From Lachnospiraceae bacterium (GTDB lineage Bacteria > Bacillota > Clostridia > Lachnospirales > Lachnospiraceae): a DNA stretch of 63,374 bases. Positions within the stretch are counted from its first letter, which is position 1. Every line of letters starts with the position of its first letter. The notes under the pieces were generated by a model. It did not search any database. It was not told the origin of the DNA and saw only the letters and a program-made list of their open reading frames with translations. A program made the translations under genes and the position numbers. Shown one piece after another: positions 26,180 to 34,066 of the stretch. The stretch lies in contig JAAWAV010000034.1 in NCBI GenBank assembly GCA_022792335.1, positions 1-63,374 of the forward strand. The letters run 5' to 3'.

Positions 26180-26914
26180 ATGAGGACCGTACATGAAGTG
26201 AGCAAGTTGACAGGCGTGAGTATACGCACCCTGCAATATTATGACAAAATCGGACTTCTGCACCCCGCAGAATATACGGAGTCTGGCTATCGGCTGTATG
26301 ACGATGCAGCCTTGGAGAAGTTACAGCAAATTTTATTGTTTCGGGAACTGGAATTTCCTCTCAAGGACATCAAGGCGATTCTGGAAAGCCCTGATTTTGA
26401 CAGGGAGAAAGCGCTGGAGCAGCAGATCACCTTGTTGCTGCTGAAAAAGGAGCATCTGGAGGCTTTGATCGACCTGGCCCGTGGAATAAAAACGATAGGA
26501 GTGAATGGGATGGATTTTACAGCATTTGACACAAAAAAGATGGACGAGTATGCAGCGCAGGCGAAAGCTTCCTGGGGGAATACGCCAGAATACCGGGAAT
26601 TTGAAGAGAAAGCAAAGAAGCGTAAGCCGGAGGAGGAAAGAAGGTTGCATGTGCAGATGATGACTATTTTTGCAGAGTTTGGCAAGCTTCGGGAAGGAGC
26701 GCCGGATTCTTCGGAGGCACAGTTGTTAGTGAAGAGACTGCAGGACTTTATTACAGAACACTATTACGCCTGTTCAGATGAGATTCTGTCCAGTCTTGGA
26801 AGCATGTATGCGGGCGGAGGAAAGTTTATGAAGAATATCGACGCGGCGGGCGGAGAGGGAACAGCCGCCTTTGTCAACAAAGCAGTGCAGGTGTTTTGCA
26901 GCAAAGAAAAATAA
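26180..26914 (+). CDS. MerR-family regulator with TipAS-like effector domain
   Basis: A 244-residue regulator. Residues 1-70 are the MerR winged helix (TVHEVSKLTGVSIRTLQYYDKIGLL, split here as the usual HTH plus wing). A coiled-coil linker follows to about 115, then a TipAS-like domain that in relatives binds thiopeptides or other drugs. This ATG is preferred because GGGAGG lies nine bases before it; a start at 26147 would overlap recD2. No target gene is adjacent, so its regulon is unknown. Convergent with the phosphoesterase at 27010. Confidence 0.85.
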   Translation: MRTVHEVSKLTGVSIRTLQYYDKIGLLHPAEYTESGYRLYDDAALEKLQQILLFRELEFPLKDIKAILESPDFDREKALEQQITLLLLKKEHLEALIDLARGIKTIGVNGMDFTAFDTKKMDEYAAQAKASWGNTPEYREFEEKAKKRKPEEERRLHVQMMTIFAEFGKLREGAPDSSEAQLLVKRLQDFITEHYYACSDEILSSLGSMYAGGGKFMKNIDAAGGEGTAAFVNKAVQVFCSKEK

Positions 26915-27009
26915 TGGAAGAAAATAACACCCTTTTGCAATCAAAACCAGGAGCTATTCTTTTCCGATGGCAATGATAAAAAAGCCCTTGGAGATCGCAA
27001 TTTCCTATT

Positions 27010-27606
27010 TTAAGTTTCAATCTTTACGATATACCGTTCAAAGGCGTTAATAATGGTGGTGTCTCCCAGCGTCCGGACCCGTTCGGCCTTCATGCCGTAG
27101 TTTAAATGGACATGGCCGTGAAGCATAAGCTTCGGCCGGTATTTGTCAATCAGACGGCGGAAGGCCTGAAAGCCGGTGTGAACCAGATTGTCATGGTCGT
27201 TGATCTGCCAGGCAGGGGCATGAGTCACCAGCACGTCAAAGCCGCGGTGAGATGCGAGAGTGAACCAGAGCTTTCTCACCCGGCGATTCATCTGCGTCTG
27301 TGTAAACTGCCAGGGCCCTTCCTTGTAGCGCATGGAACCGCCTAACCCCAGAAACCTGACGCCTTCATATTCATAAATCTGATCTTCAATACAGATACAG
27401 CCATCCGGCGGCGTGTTCTCATAATGACCGTCGTGATTGCCGTGAACGTAGAGTACCGGGCCGTGAAAAAATGTGGCCAGAAAAGACAGATAGTGGGGAT
27501 CCAAGTCTCCGCAGGAGACAATCACGTCAATCCCTTCCAGTCGTTCCGGCTTGAAAAAATCCCAGAGGGCCTTTGACTCCACGTCAGAAAGTGCGAGTAT
27601 TTTCAT
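27010..27606 (-). CDS. Calcineurin-like metallophosphoesterase
   Basis: A 198-residue cytoplasmic phosphoesterase. Metal-site motifs are ALSDVES (an altered SDxH, with Glu where His is usual), SCGDLD, HGNHDG, THAPAW and HGHVHL. The HGNHD and GHVH motifs are intact, so activity is plausible. Its ATG overlaps the stop of the ParB/BMP-like gene by four bases (ATGA). That implies coupled translation and a shared job. The substrate is unknown. Confidence 0.82.
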   Translation of the reverse strand: MKILALSDVESKALWDFFKPERLEGIDVIVSCGDLDPHYLSFLATFFHGPVLYVHGNHDGHYENTPPDGCICIEDQIYEYEGVRFLGLGGSMRYKEGPWQFTQTQMNRRVRKLWFTLASHRGFDVLVTHAPAWQINDHDNLVHTGFQAFRRLIDKYRPKLMLHGHVHLNYGMKAERVRTLGDTTIINAFERYIVKIET

Positions 27607-29567
27607 AAAAATACCTTCCCCGTATGCAGTCCCTGGATTTCGGCCATGGCTACGGCCTCGTCCGTGAGGTTATCTAGTTCCGGAATCCTGCCCTCCACAT
27701 TATCGGAAAGCCAGTCCATGCGCACAATATCAGAGGGAGAAAGCTCTTCTTTTTCGTGGCATCGCAAATTCCCGCTCTGATCTTTCAGTTCTCCCGAAAA
27801 AATCTGGAAATTTCCCGAAACGATTTGCTGCTTCACAAGCTCCGCGAGCTGTTTTGTCCTTGGAGGAAGCGCTTTGGAATAGATAATGTCGATCATACCG
27901 GAGGAAATTCCCCACCAGTAGTTGATGGAATCTCCCAGCCTGTCGGGGGCGGTGCGTTCCCATTTTCCATTTAGGATGGTCTGGACAATCCGCTGGTAGA
28001 ATTTGCCCCAGTGCCAGATAGAAGAGGCCAGAAGCACAGGCGTACCGTCCTCCCTCATACCGTAGAGGCCATAAGGCTCTCCGGAGGTTCGAAGAGAAAT
28101 CGTATCCCGCCCGGAAACATGGCTGACGTTGCGCTTTTGAAAATACTGGGTAAACCGGGCGGAAACGGCTTCCGGCGTTTTGGCGCTCCACTGTTTTTCC
28201 ATGGACCAGGCCAGATGGACGCGAGCCTTCGGGTTGACGATCTTTACGCCCAGAGCAAAGGCATTGATGGCGGCAGGCGCGCCGAAAATGGGAACGTCGG
28301 CCACATAACCGATCTGCCCGGTGTCCGTTAAGATTCCGGCCAGCATACCCACCAGGAATTTCGCCTCATAGAGCCGTCCGTAATAAGTCCGCAGATGGCC
28401 GCTGTAAGCATTGACAGAGCAGTTTAGGATCTTAAGCTTCGGATAGCGGACAGCAGCCTTGATGCTGGCCCCTAAAAACCGGGGCGAGGTGGTGAAAAGC
28501 ACCTGACAACCGTCGGCTACGGCCTGTTCGATGAGCCGTAAGGCATCGTCGTCTGTCTCTACACCGTCATAGATAAAAGTTTCCACCCGGTCCCCCAGTT
28601 GGTTTACCAGGTGCATGCGCCCCAGATTGTGGCTGTTGGTCCACCCGGAGGTTTCCACCGTCCGGTAATAAAGGAAACCGACCTTTAGTTTTGATTCAGG
28701 GACAAACAGCTTTTTCAAAAGAACAGAAGCATCCTCTGTTTCCTCAGCGGCGCGGGGCTTTAAGACAAGGCTCACCTGGCGACTTTCCGGCAAAGCTTCA
28801 AACTCTGTCCAGAGCTTTGCAATCTCTTTTCGAAGCTCGGAGTAGGATTTGTTTAACATGTCCTTGTAGCCATAAATATTTAAATAGGTAAGAAAAGCGT
28901 CCCCTGTGGTAATGGGAAGTTTTTCTCCTCCTTTTTCCAGGAACACATCTGAAAAATGCAGCAGGCAGGAGCGGAAAACACTCCGTTCCTCTTCTGTCCA
29001 GACCTCGGAAGGATCTTTTCCTATCAGAGAACTGAGACGTCTGAAACTGCCTTCCCGGCTGAAATAAACCGTATTGACGCCGCTGACCCGGTAAAAATCC
29101 GTAAACTCCTGGTAGATGCGATATTCCTGTGTATCGGAAGGGGCGGGAAGGATTCTGGTCACATAGCCGGGGACACTCACAGCGTCAGAAAACTTAAGAA
29201 CGCTGATTCGCTTATTCCCCTCTATAATATAGTAGAAGTTCATGAACTCACAGGCAATAACCGGCTCCCGGATGCCTTCCTCCAGGTGGGAACGATACAG
29301 AGAACACCATTTGCCGGCAAATTCGCTGTCCTCATCCAAAAGGGGCATGAAATTGGAGGCGAATGCCTTGGTGCGTCCGGCGCTCTTTGTCCCCCGTATC
29401 CGATCCAGGGGAATATCGATGAGTCCCAGATCCACTTCTCCCGCCGTAGCAATGAAAGAAAGCAGTTCATCTAAAACTGGAAGGTAGGGATAGTCGCCAT
29501 GGTTTAACGCCTGCCGGTAAGCCTTTACAGCGGCTTTGTGTGCTTTGCTATATTCAGATATCGACAT
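27603..29567 (-). CDS. Cytoplasmic BMP-family ligand-binding protein with ParB-like N-terminal domain
   Basis: A 654-residue protein with no signal peptide, lipobox or membrane helix. Residues about 45-155 hold a ParB/Srx-like segment (GLIDIPLDRIRGTKSAGR, then FYYIIEGNKRISVLKF). A helical middle region follows to about 280. Residues 290-570 resemble the BMP/PnrA nucleoside-binding fold (KVGFLYYRTVETSGWTNSHN, then GQIGYVADVPIFGAP). Classical BMP proteins are surface lipoproteins of ABC importers; this one must act inside the cell, perhaps as a sensor. AGAAAGGA precedes the ATG. It lies 45 bases after an AraC regulator and overlaps a phosphoesterase gene, so the three look like one operon. Confidence 0.75.
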   Translation of the reverse strand: MSISEYSKAHKAAVKAYRQALNHGDYPYLPVLDELLSFIATAGEVDLGLIDIPLDRIRGTKSAGRTKAFASNFMPLLDEDSEFAGKWCSLYRSHLEEGIREPVIACEFMNFYYIIEGNKRISVLKFSDAVSVPGYVTRILPAPSDTQEYRIYQEFTDFYRVSGVNTVYFSREGSFRRLSSLIGKDPSEVWTEEERSVFRSCLLHFSDVFLEKGGEKLPITTGDAFLTYLNIYGYKDMLNKSYSELRKEIAKLWTEFEALPESRQVSLVLKPRAAEETEDASVLLKKLFVPESKLKVGFLYYRTVETSGWTNSHNLGRMHLVNQLGDRVETFIYDGVETDDDALRLIEQAVADGCQVLFTTSPRFLGASIKAAVRYPKLKILNCSVNAYSGHLRTYYGRLYEAKFLVGMLAGILTDTGQIGYVADVPIFGAPAAINAFALGVKIVNPKARVHLAWSMEKQWSAKTPEAVSARFTQYFQKRNVSHVSGRDTISLRTSGEPYGLYGMREDGTPVLLASSIWHWGKFYQRIVQTILNGKWERTAPDRLGDSINYWWGISSGMIDIIYSKALPPRTKQLAELVKQQIVSGNFQIFSGELKDQSGNLRCHEKEELSPSDIVRMDWLSDNVEGRIPELDNLTDEAVAMAEIQGLHTGKVFL

Positions 29568-29612
29568 AAACAGAATCCTTTCTTAAAATCATAGGATGGT
29601 CCAAAGGCGCGG

Positions 29613-30485
29613 CTATTCCGGCGGTGTGCCCACATGCTGCAGAGAATGCTCCGTCCGCCACTGGGAGGGCGGGATGCCGACCACGTTTTTGAAGGCCCTT
29701 GAAAAATGGAGCTGGTTTTGATAACCGCAGCGGCAGCCGACCTCAGCCACGCTCATTTCCGTAGAAGCCAGCAGATCTGCCGCTTTGTTCATCCGGTAGG
29801 ACATCAGAAACTGTTGAAGAGTCTGATTGAGGGTCTCTTTAAAGAGTTTTCCCAGATAGTTGCGGTTCAGGCCACAGAAGGCGGCCACACTTTCCACAGT
29901 GATGGGAAAATGATAATTCTGCTCGATGAAAGTGACGGCCTCTTTGATATAGAAATCACGGAGACTGCCAGGCCGGTTTTCCTTCCGGTTTGCAGAAGTT
30001 GCCACCAGATTATCGAAAAACAGATAGAGATGTCCGATCTGACTGATGACAGAATTGTCCGGGTTGTCGATGATATGCATCATTTCCTTGCGGATGGCGG
30101 CGGCGCCGTCGCGGCTCTTTAACTGATAAATAGGGTGATCAAAATCGAGTCCGGCCATCCTTAGGTAATCGGCCGCCTTAATGCCGTCGAACTCAATCCA
30201 GGCATATTCCCAGGGATGACGTTCATCTGCATGGTAGGTATTTACCTGCCTGGGACAGATTAAAAAACCCTGTCCGGCTTCCAGAGAATAATACGAAGTA
30301 GTTTCGGCAGAATTGGTGGAAATGAGAGTCCCCTTGCCGGAAAATACATAGTGGAACAAATAATGATTCCTTACGGCGGGGCCGTAGGAATGAAGCGGGG
30401 CGCATCGTTCCCAGCCAAACTGGAACAATGTCAGGTCAATGTGGTTGTCATTTTGAAAAATTTTGAACTTCAGTCTGTTTTCCAT
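29613..30485 (-). CDS. AraC-family transcriptional regulator
   Basis: A 290-residue regulator. The N-terminal cupin-like domain (NHYLFHYVFSGKGTL, then GQGFLICPRQVNTYHADE) should sense a sugar. The C-terminal pair of helix-turn-helix motifs begins near residue 190 (HFPITVESVAAFCGLNRNYL, and later EVGCRCGYQNQLHFSRAFK). GGAGGGG sits six bases before the ATG; the longer TTG start at 30503 covers that site. It is divergent from the alpha-galactoside operon and is the likely activator of it, judged from position. Confidence 0.9.
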   Translation of the reverse strand: MENRLKFKIFQNDNHIDLTLFQFGWERCAPLHSYGPAVRNHYLFHYVFSGKGTLISTNSAETTSYYSLEAGQGFLICPRQVNTYHADERHPWEYAWIEFDGIKAADYLRMAGLDFDHPIYQLKSRDGAAAIRKEMMHIIDNPDNSVISQIGHLYLFFDNLVATSANRKENRPGSLRDFYIKEAVTFIEQNYHFPITVESVAAFCGLNRNYLGKLFKETLNQTLQQFLMSYRMNKAADLLASTEMSVAEVGCRCGYQNQLHFSRAFKNVVGIPPSQWRTEHSLQHVGTPPE

Positions 30486-30966
30486 TGCTTCCCCTCCGGT
30501 CAAGTATGAGTCAATCGCTGTACATGGGTGAAACGCAAGATTCCTTGAAGCTGATGTTGATGTGCTGTAATAGCAAGAGAAGCGCTACCGGCACTTAATA
30601 TTCTGGCATTACTAATTACTATATACCAAAATGATAACACGTTTTATAAAAAAAGTATAGATATTGTATTTTGGTATATATGAATTTTTCTTGTTCATAT
30701 TATGACATTAGTCGAATTTGATATAATTTAGCTATGAAACACCCATGTATCTATGTGACAAATGCTGTATAAAATCCCATTTGTCACCGCGGGCATTCGT
30801 CAAATGGACATATAAATTTTTTTTGGCCTCGTGCTGGTTTGAAATTCAAACATTCCGTAGTAAGCGGACGGAGCATTTTACCTTGCGCGTATTTGCCAAA
30901 TAGACATATAAATATGTCCGCTTGTCTCATTGCCATCGCGAAAATAAACAATAAAGGAGGAAGGCT
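30486..30966. promoter_or_regulatory. Divergent control region between araC-type gene and sugar operon
   Basis: 481 bases with no gene but dense symmetry. It holds the 13-base inverted repeat TATATACCAAAAT/ATTTTGGTATATA (30620-30632/30668-30680). It holds the 10-base inverted repeat GTGACAAATG/CATTTGTCAC (30755-30764/30778-30787). A 22-base direct repeat occurs at 30796-30817 and 30892-30913 (19 identical). A GACATAT-AA-ATATGTC palindrome lies at 30903-30918. TATAAT at 30722-30727 and TATAAA at 30907-30912 (with TTGCGC 18 bases before it) are promoter candidates for the sugar operon. Confidence 0.7.
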
Positions 30967-32265
30967 GTGAAAAGGATTAGGAAAATTTTGCTAATGCTGT
31001 CTGTATGTACATTGCTTATTGGCATGTGTTCGGCTTGCGGAAGCGGGAAGTCAGCAGACGGCAAAACGCACCTCACGTTTCAGATCTGGGACGTGAATCA
31101 GCGGGACGGTATGCAGGCTGTATGCGACGCGTACACGGCAAAACATCCCGACGTGGTAATCGAGGTTCAGGTTACAAGCTGGAATGAGTACTGGACCAAA
31201 CTGGAAGCGGCTGCCATTTCCAACCAGATGCCCGACATCTTCTGGATGCACACCAATGAGATCCTGAAGTATGCGGATTATGGAAAGATCGCGGATTTGA
31301 CAGACCTGTACGATGAAGAGGACCCTGATTTTTACAAGAATCATTTTTCAGAAGTATCTCTGTCCAACATTATGGGAAGCGACGGGAGATATTACGGGGT
31401 TCCGAAGGACAAGGACACGGTAGGCCTTGTCTATAATAAGGAAATGTTTGACGCTGCGAATGTGGCATACCCGGATGAGAACTGGACCTGGGATGACCTT
31501 TGCGATGCGTCTCAGAAGATCTATGACGCCACCGGAAAATACGGATACATGGCTTATGGTGACGATCAGCTTGGATATTGGAACTTTGTATATCAGAATG
31601 GCGGTTACATATTGGCGGAGGATAAAATCACAGGCGGTTTTGACAATCCGGCCACCATCGACGCTATGAGATTCTACATTGAGCTTCAGAAAAATGACTG
31701 GTGTCCCGACCAGAATTACTTTGCGGAGACCTCTCCCGGAACCGCATTTTTCTCCGAACAGGGAGCCATGTTCCTGGAAGGAAACTGGAACGTGCTTTCT
31801 GAGATGCAGAATTATCCCAACATGCAGGGGAAATGGGACGTGGCGGTTCTGCCCAAGTGCCCCAACCCGGCGGAGGGCGAAGGACGGGCGACCATCTCCA
31901 ACGGTCTGTGTTATGCAACCTCGGCTACAGGCAAAAACCTGGAAGTCGTGAAAGACGTGCTCCGTTTCTTCGGCTCTGAAGAGGGACAGAGAGTCCAGGG
32001 TGAATCCGGCGCGGCCATTCCGGCTTATCAGGGACTGGAGGATACCTGGGTAGGCGTATTCGACCAGTTTGATTATAAGCTTGACGTCGGAAAATTCGTC
32101 GACATGTTCGATTATGGCATTCAGTCAGTCAACAACAAGTACCGTCCCGTATGGAAGGTTCAGGTAACGGATAATCTGTTAAAGATCTATTCCGGCGACT
32201 TAAGCATTGACGAAGGACTTGCAGCTATGCAGGAGGCCGTCAGAAAAGCCGCTGAGGATGACTAA
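30967..32265 (+). CDS. Sugar ABC importer substrate-binding lipoprotein
   Basis: A 432-residue family 1 solute-binding lipoprotein. The signal peptide ends in MCSAC, giving a lipidated Cys at about residue 24. The mature protein starts with THLTFQIWDVNQRDG and has the aromatic-rich clefts typical of oligosaccharide binders (WNEYW, ENWTWDD). The start is GTG with AAAGGAGG before it. The downstream alpha-galactosidase and amylosucrase-like enzymes suggest a raffinose-family or melibiose-type ligand. Confidence 0.9.
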   Translation: MKRIRKILLMLSVCTLLIGMCSACGSGKSADGKTHLTFQIWDVNQRDGMQAVCDAYTAKHPDVVIEVQVTSWNEYWTKLEAAAISNQMPDIFWMHTNEILKYADYGKIADLTDLYDEEDPDFYKNHFSEVSLSNIMGSDGRYYGVPKDKDTVGLVYNKEMFDAANVAYPDENWTWDDLCDASQKIYDATGKYGYMAYGDDQLGYWNFVYQNGGYILAEDKITGGFDNPATIDAMRFYIELQKNDWCPDQNYFAETSPGTAFFSEQGAMFLEGNWNVLSEMQNYPNMQGKWDVAVLPKCPNPAEGEGRATISNGLCYATSATGKNLEVVKDVLRFFGSEEGQRVQGESGAAIPAYQGLEDTWVGVFDQFDYKLDVGKFVDMFDYGIQSVNNKYRPVWKVQVTDNLLKIYSGDLSIDEGLAAMQEAVRKAAEDD

Positions 32266-32280
32266 AGGAGGAGGTGCAGT

Positions 32281-33174
32281 ATGGGAAAGACAGCAAAAAA
32301 ATCCAGACATGGCCGCTCCGAAGCAAAATGGGGCTATATCATGGTCGCTCCGACCATCATCGGCCTGCTGGCCTTAAATATTTACCCGTTCATTGACACG
32401 ATCAAACTGAGCTTCTCCAAAACCAGACCTTTCGGCCTCTATGAGATGCGGGGACTGGAAAACTATCTGCAGATGTTTACCAGCGGCGAGTTCTGGAGAG
32501 CAAATCTGAACACTGTGTATTTCTGCCTGCTGACAGTGCCTATCGGAATTTTCCTGGCCCTTCTGGTGGCAGTTATGCTCAATACGAAAATTAAAGGAAG
32601 AACGGCTTTCCGCGCTATTTTTTTCCTGCCCATGGTAGTGGCGCCCGCCGCTGTGGCTATGGTCTGGAAGTGGATGTTTAATACAGAGTACGGTATCATC
32701 AATACCATGCTTTCTTCCGGAGTCAACTGGATTACAAATCCCAACGTCATTATGATCACCTGCGCCATTGTGGCCATCTGGTCGGCGATTGGTTATGACG
32801 CGGTGCTTTTGCTCTCCGGACTTCAGAACATTTCCAAGTCCTATTACGAGGCGGCAAGCCTGGATGGGGCGACGAAGATGCAGCAGTTCTTCCATATTAC
32901 TCTGCCCATGGTATCTCCGACCCTGTTCGTAGTTCTGATTATGCGTCTGATGGCTTCCATCAAGGTCTACGATCTGATCTATATGATGGTCGAGGAATCG
33001 AATCCGGCCCTTACCAAGGCCCAGTCGCTTATGTATCTGTTCTACCGCGAGTCCTTTGTGTCCGGTAACAGAGGCCTGGGCTCCTCGGTGGTCATCTGGA
33101 CGGTGGCGCTCATCGGCCTTGTGACGGCAGTTCAGTTCTGGGGCCAGAAGAAGTGGGTCAACTACGAAGTATAG
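32281..33174 (+). CDS. Sugar ABC importer permease (MalF/RafF type)
   Basis: A 297-residue membrane protein with six hydrophobic helices. The ATPase-coupling motif EAASLDGATKMQQFFHITLP is close to the consensus for this class. A basic N-terminal tail stays in the cytoplasm. AAGGAGGAGG precedes the ATG, 15 bases after the binding-protein gene. It forms the pore with the next permease. Confidence 0.92.
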   Translation: MGKTAKKSRHGRSEAKWGYIMVAPTIIGLLALNIYPFIDTIKLSFSKTRPFGLYEMRGLENYLQMFTSGEFWRANLNTVYFCLLTVPIGIFLALLVAVMLNTKIKGRTAFRAIFFLPMVVAPAAVAMVWKWMFNTEYGIINTMLSSGVNWITNPNVIMITCAIVAIWSAIGYDAVLLLSGLQNISKSYYEAASLDGATKMQQFFHITLPMVSPTLFVVLIMRLMASIKVYDLIYMMVEESNPALTKAQSLMYLFYRESFVSGNRGLGSSVVIWTVALIGLVTAVQFWGQKKWVNYEV

Positions 33175-33187
33175 AAAGGAGGAGCAT

Positions 33188-34024
33188 ATGAAATCATCAT
33201 TGGAAAAATCCAGGAGACGCCGCACGGCGGGGACCTATGCGTTTTTCATCATCGGTTCCATCATTATGATCTTCCCCTTCGTGTGGATGTTTCTGACAAG
33301 TTTTAAAAGCGTTGAGGAAAGCATGATGGTTCCTCCGACGATTCTCCCCCAGGAATGGCAGGGAAAGAATTACGATGACGCAATGGCGTCCCTGCCCTTC
33401 CTGGCCCTCTATAAAAACACGATTCTCATGATTGTCTGGAGAGTTGTGTGTGCGGTGGTGTTCTCGTCCATGGCGGGCTACGCCTTCGCAAAATTAAACT
33501 TTAAAGGCAAGGGAGTTTTATTCTCCCTAGTACTGATTCAGATGATGCTGCCCAGCCAGATTTTCATTACGCCGCAGTACCAGATGCTTGCCAAGCTGGG
33601 CCTTACCAACACGGTGTTCGCCCTGGTGTTCCCCGGTATTGTCAGCGCCTTTGGGACATTCTTCCTGCGGCAGGCTTACATGGGCATACCAAACGAGATC
33701 GCCGAAGCGGCCTATCTGGACGGCTGTACTCAGTGGCAGACCTTCTATAAAATCATGGCGCCCCTGACCAAAGCGTCCATGGCGGCTCTGGCCGTATTTA
33801 CAGCAGTGTTCGCATACGGAGATTTGATGTGGCCTCTGATTGTCAACACGGACCTTAAGATGATGACCCTGTCCTCCGGTCTTGCAACCCTCCGAGGACA
33901 ATTTAGTACCAATTTCCCGGTCATGATGGCAGGTTCCCTGCTCGCCATGATTCCCATGGTAGTTCTGTATCTGTTCTTCCAGAAGCAGTTCATCGAGGGC
34001 GTGGCCATGACAGGAGGAAAATAA
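33188..34024 (+). CDS. Sugar ABC importer permease (MalG/RafG type)
   Basis: A 278-residue membrane protein with six helices. The coupling loop reads EAAYLDGCTQWQTFYKIMAP. It starts with a basic tail and a first helix at about residues 16-36. GGAGGAG precedes the ATG. Second pore subunit of the importer energised by the MsmK-type ATPase at 38607. Confidence 0.92.
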   Translation: MKSSLEKSRRRRTAGTYAFFIIGSIIMIFPFVWMFLTSFKSVEESMMVPPTILPQEWQGKNYDDAMASLPFLALYKNTILMIVWRVVCAVVFSSMAGYAFAKLNFKGKGVLFSLVLIQMMLPSQIFITPQYQMLAKLGLTNTVFALVFPGIVSAFGTFFLRQAYMGIPNEIAEAAYLDGCTQWQTFYKIMAPLTKASMAALAVFTAVFAYGDLMWPLIVNTDLKMMTLSSGLATLRGQFSTNFPVMMAGSLLAMIPMVVLYLFFQKQFIEGVAMTGGK

Positions 34025-34066
34025 AGAAGAAACAGGAATTTTGTACAGAAAGGAAACCAGAGTTTT

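Noticed and set aside
30560..30600. CcpA site around AAGCGCT
   Set aside because: It has three mismatches to the consensus at fixed positions.
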